From positions 743,184 through 770,273 of the forward strand of contig NW_019091535.1 of the NCBI RefSeq assembly GCF_001949145.1: a stretch of 27,090 nt of DNA, written 5' to 3'. The notes below the pieces were generated by a model. The model was not told the origin of the DNA, searched no databases, and worked only from the letters and a program-made list of their open reading frames with translations. A program made the position numbers and the translations under genes. The first letter of the stretch is position 1; each line of letters starts with the position of its first letter. This DNA comes from Acanthaster planci. Its lineage: Eukaryota; Echinodermata; Asteroidea; Valvatida; Acanthasteridae. Positions 26,731 to 27,090 of this stretch are shown in pieces.

Positions 26731-27059
26731 CCTCTTTTTTCCCAGACTTTTGAAACCGTAATTTCTGGGGTTTTGTTCATTGGTTCTGACAAGGTATTGT
26801 TCATGCTGTTTTTGGACTTAGGACTGCCATTATCCGGGTAAAGGTACTCCCGCTGAGTCGGTGCGCGATAATAGAAAATCGAAACGGGAATTCCCAGTGT
26901 CCAGGGATTTCCACTCCTTTTGTAAATCGCCTAAAATAGCAATTGACGGATACTGTGTGGGTAACTCACTGTGTTGGTTAAAATGGGAAGGGGGAAATTC
27001 CAAATATGAGTAACTCTTGCTTTGAATACATTAGCGTTGAACTATGGAATTCCATATCT

Positions 27060-27090
27060 GCCGTCGTGCGTCGCCCGTCGTGCGTCGCCC
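27060..27090. repeat. Start of a 14-bp tandem repeat at the window end
   Basis: CCGTCGTGCGTCGC occurs twice in succession and runs into the window edge, so the array may continue. Confidence 0.6.

Larger units (their letters stand above)
25610..26870. repeat. Duplicated promoter/first-exon segment, gene B copy
   Basis: Partner of 17,950-18,970, diverged but collinear (CAGTGCACTTATTACACCA, GTGAACCCAAATAACTAT, CCAGACAAACGATTC, ATGTGTACCAC, a poly-C run, TCTGACAAGG). It extends about as far upstream as the gene A copy. It also contains a GGATCC-type repeat at 26,490-26,730. Confidence 0.7.

Noticed and set aside
26431-26841. 136-codon plus-strand frame near the right end
   Set aside because: It passes through the GGATCC-type repeat and a poly-C tract; low-complexity content and no recognisable domain.

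Overview
This is eukaryotic DNA: intron-rich genes with GT-AG splice sites, MITE-like, SINE and LINE relics, and minisatellites in introns. The proteins and repeats fit a polymorphic marine invertebrate, perhaps an invertebrate deuterostome such as amphioxus, a hemichordate or an echinoderm. That placement is an inference from general character; no marker here fixes the species.

Left part (1-10,500, plus strand): the gene for the spliceosomal U4/U6.U5 tri-snRNP protein Prp31 (PRPF31), lacking its 5' exon(s), which lie before the window. Ten exons from 296 to the stop at 9912 join in compatible phases into 434 residues. They align to human PRPF31 from roughly residue 64 to the end. The first two exons in the window are present twice, in a near-identical tandem block (3-1237 and 1239-2397) whose copies meet at a single undetermined base (1238). 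The exon differences are all synonymous, and splicing all four exons in order would hit a stop. This looks like two haplotypes laid end to end by the assembler, or a very young duplication. The Prp31 introns carry two minisatellites, one of which seems to have grown out of an exon/splice-donor junction. They also carry three copies of a MITE-like element with TTAACCCTAACC ends, and a tRNA-derived SINE.

Right part (12,250-26,900, minus strand): two tandem paralogous genes that I do not recognise, called gene A (about 12.26-18.3 kb) and gene B (about 20.88-25.9 kb). Every intron that can be resolved is phase 1. Gene A resolves fully into a 258-residue single-pass membrane protein: short N-terminal outside part, one membrane segment, a Lys-rich stop, an ITIM-like tyrosine motif, a Ser/Gly/Pro-rich linker, and two copies of an about 26-residue motif built around G-x-N-x-P flanked by alternating hydrophobic residues. 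Gene B has a membrane segment and the same two terminal motif exons, but one middle junction does not resolve. The duplication includes the putative promoter and untranslated first exon (about 17.95-18.97 kb matches 25.61-26.87 kb). The two genes converge on PRPF31 tail to tail. Between A and B lie a LINE reverse-transcriptase C-terminal fragment and a truncated palindromic MITE whose full copy sits in a gene A intron.

No CRISPR array, rRNA, functional tRNA or bacterial-style operon is seen. The gene A/B family and its repeated motif are the most likely undescribed biology in the window.
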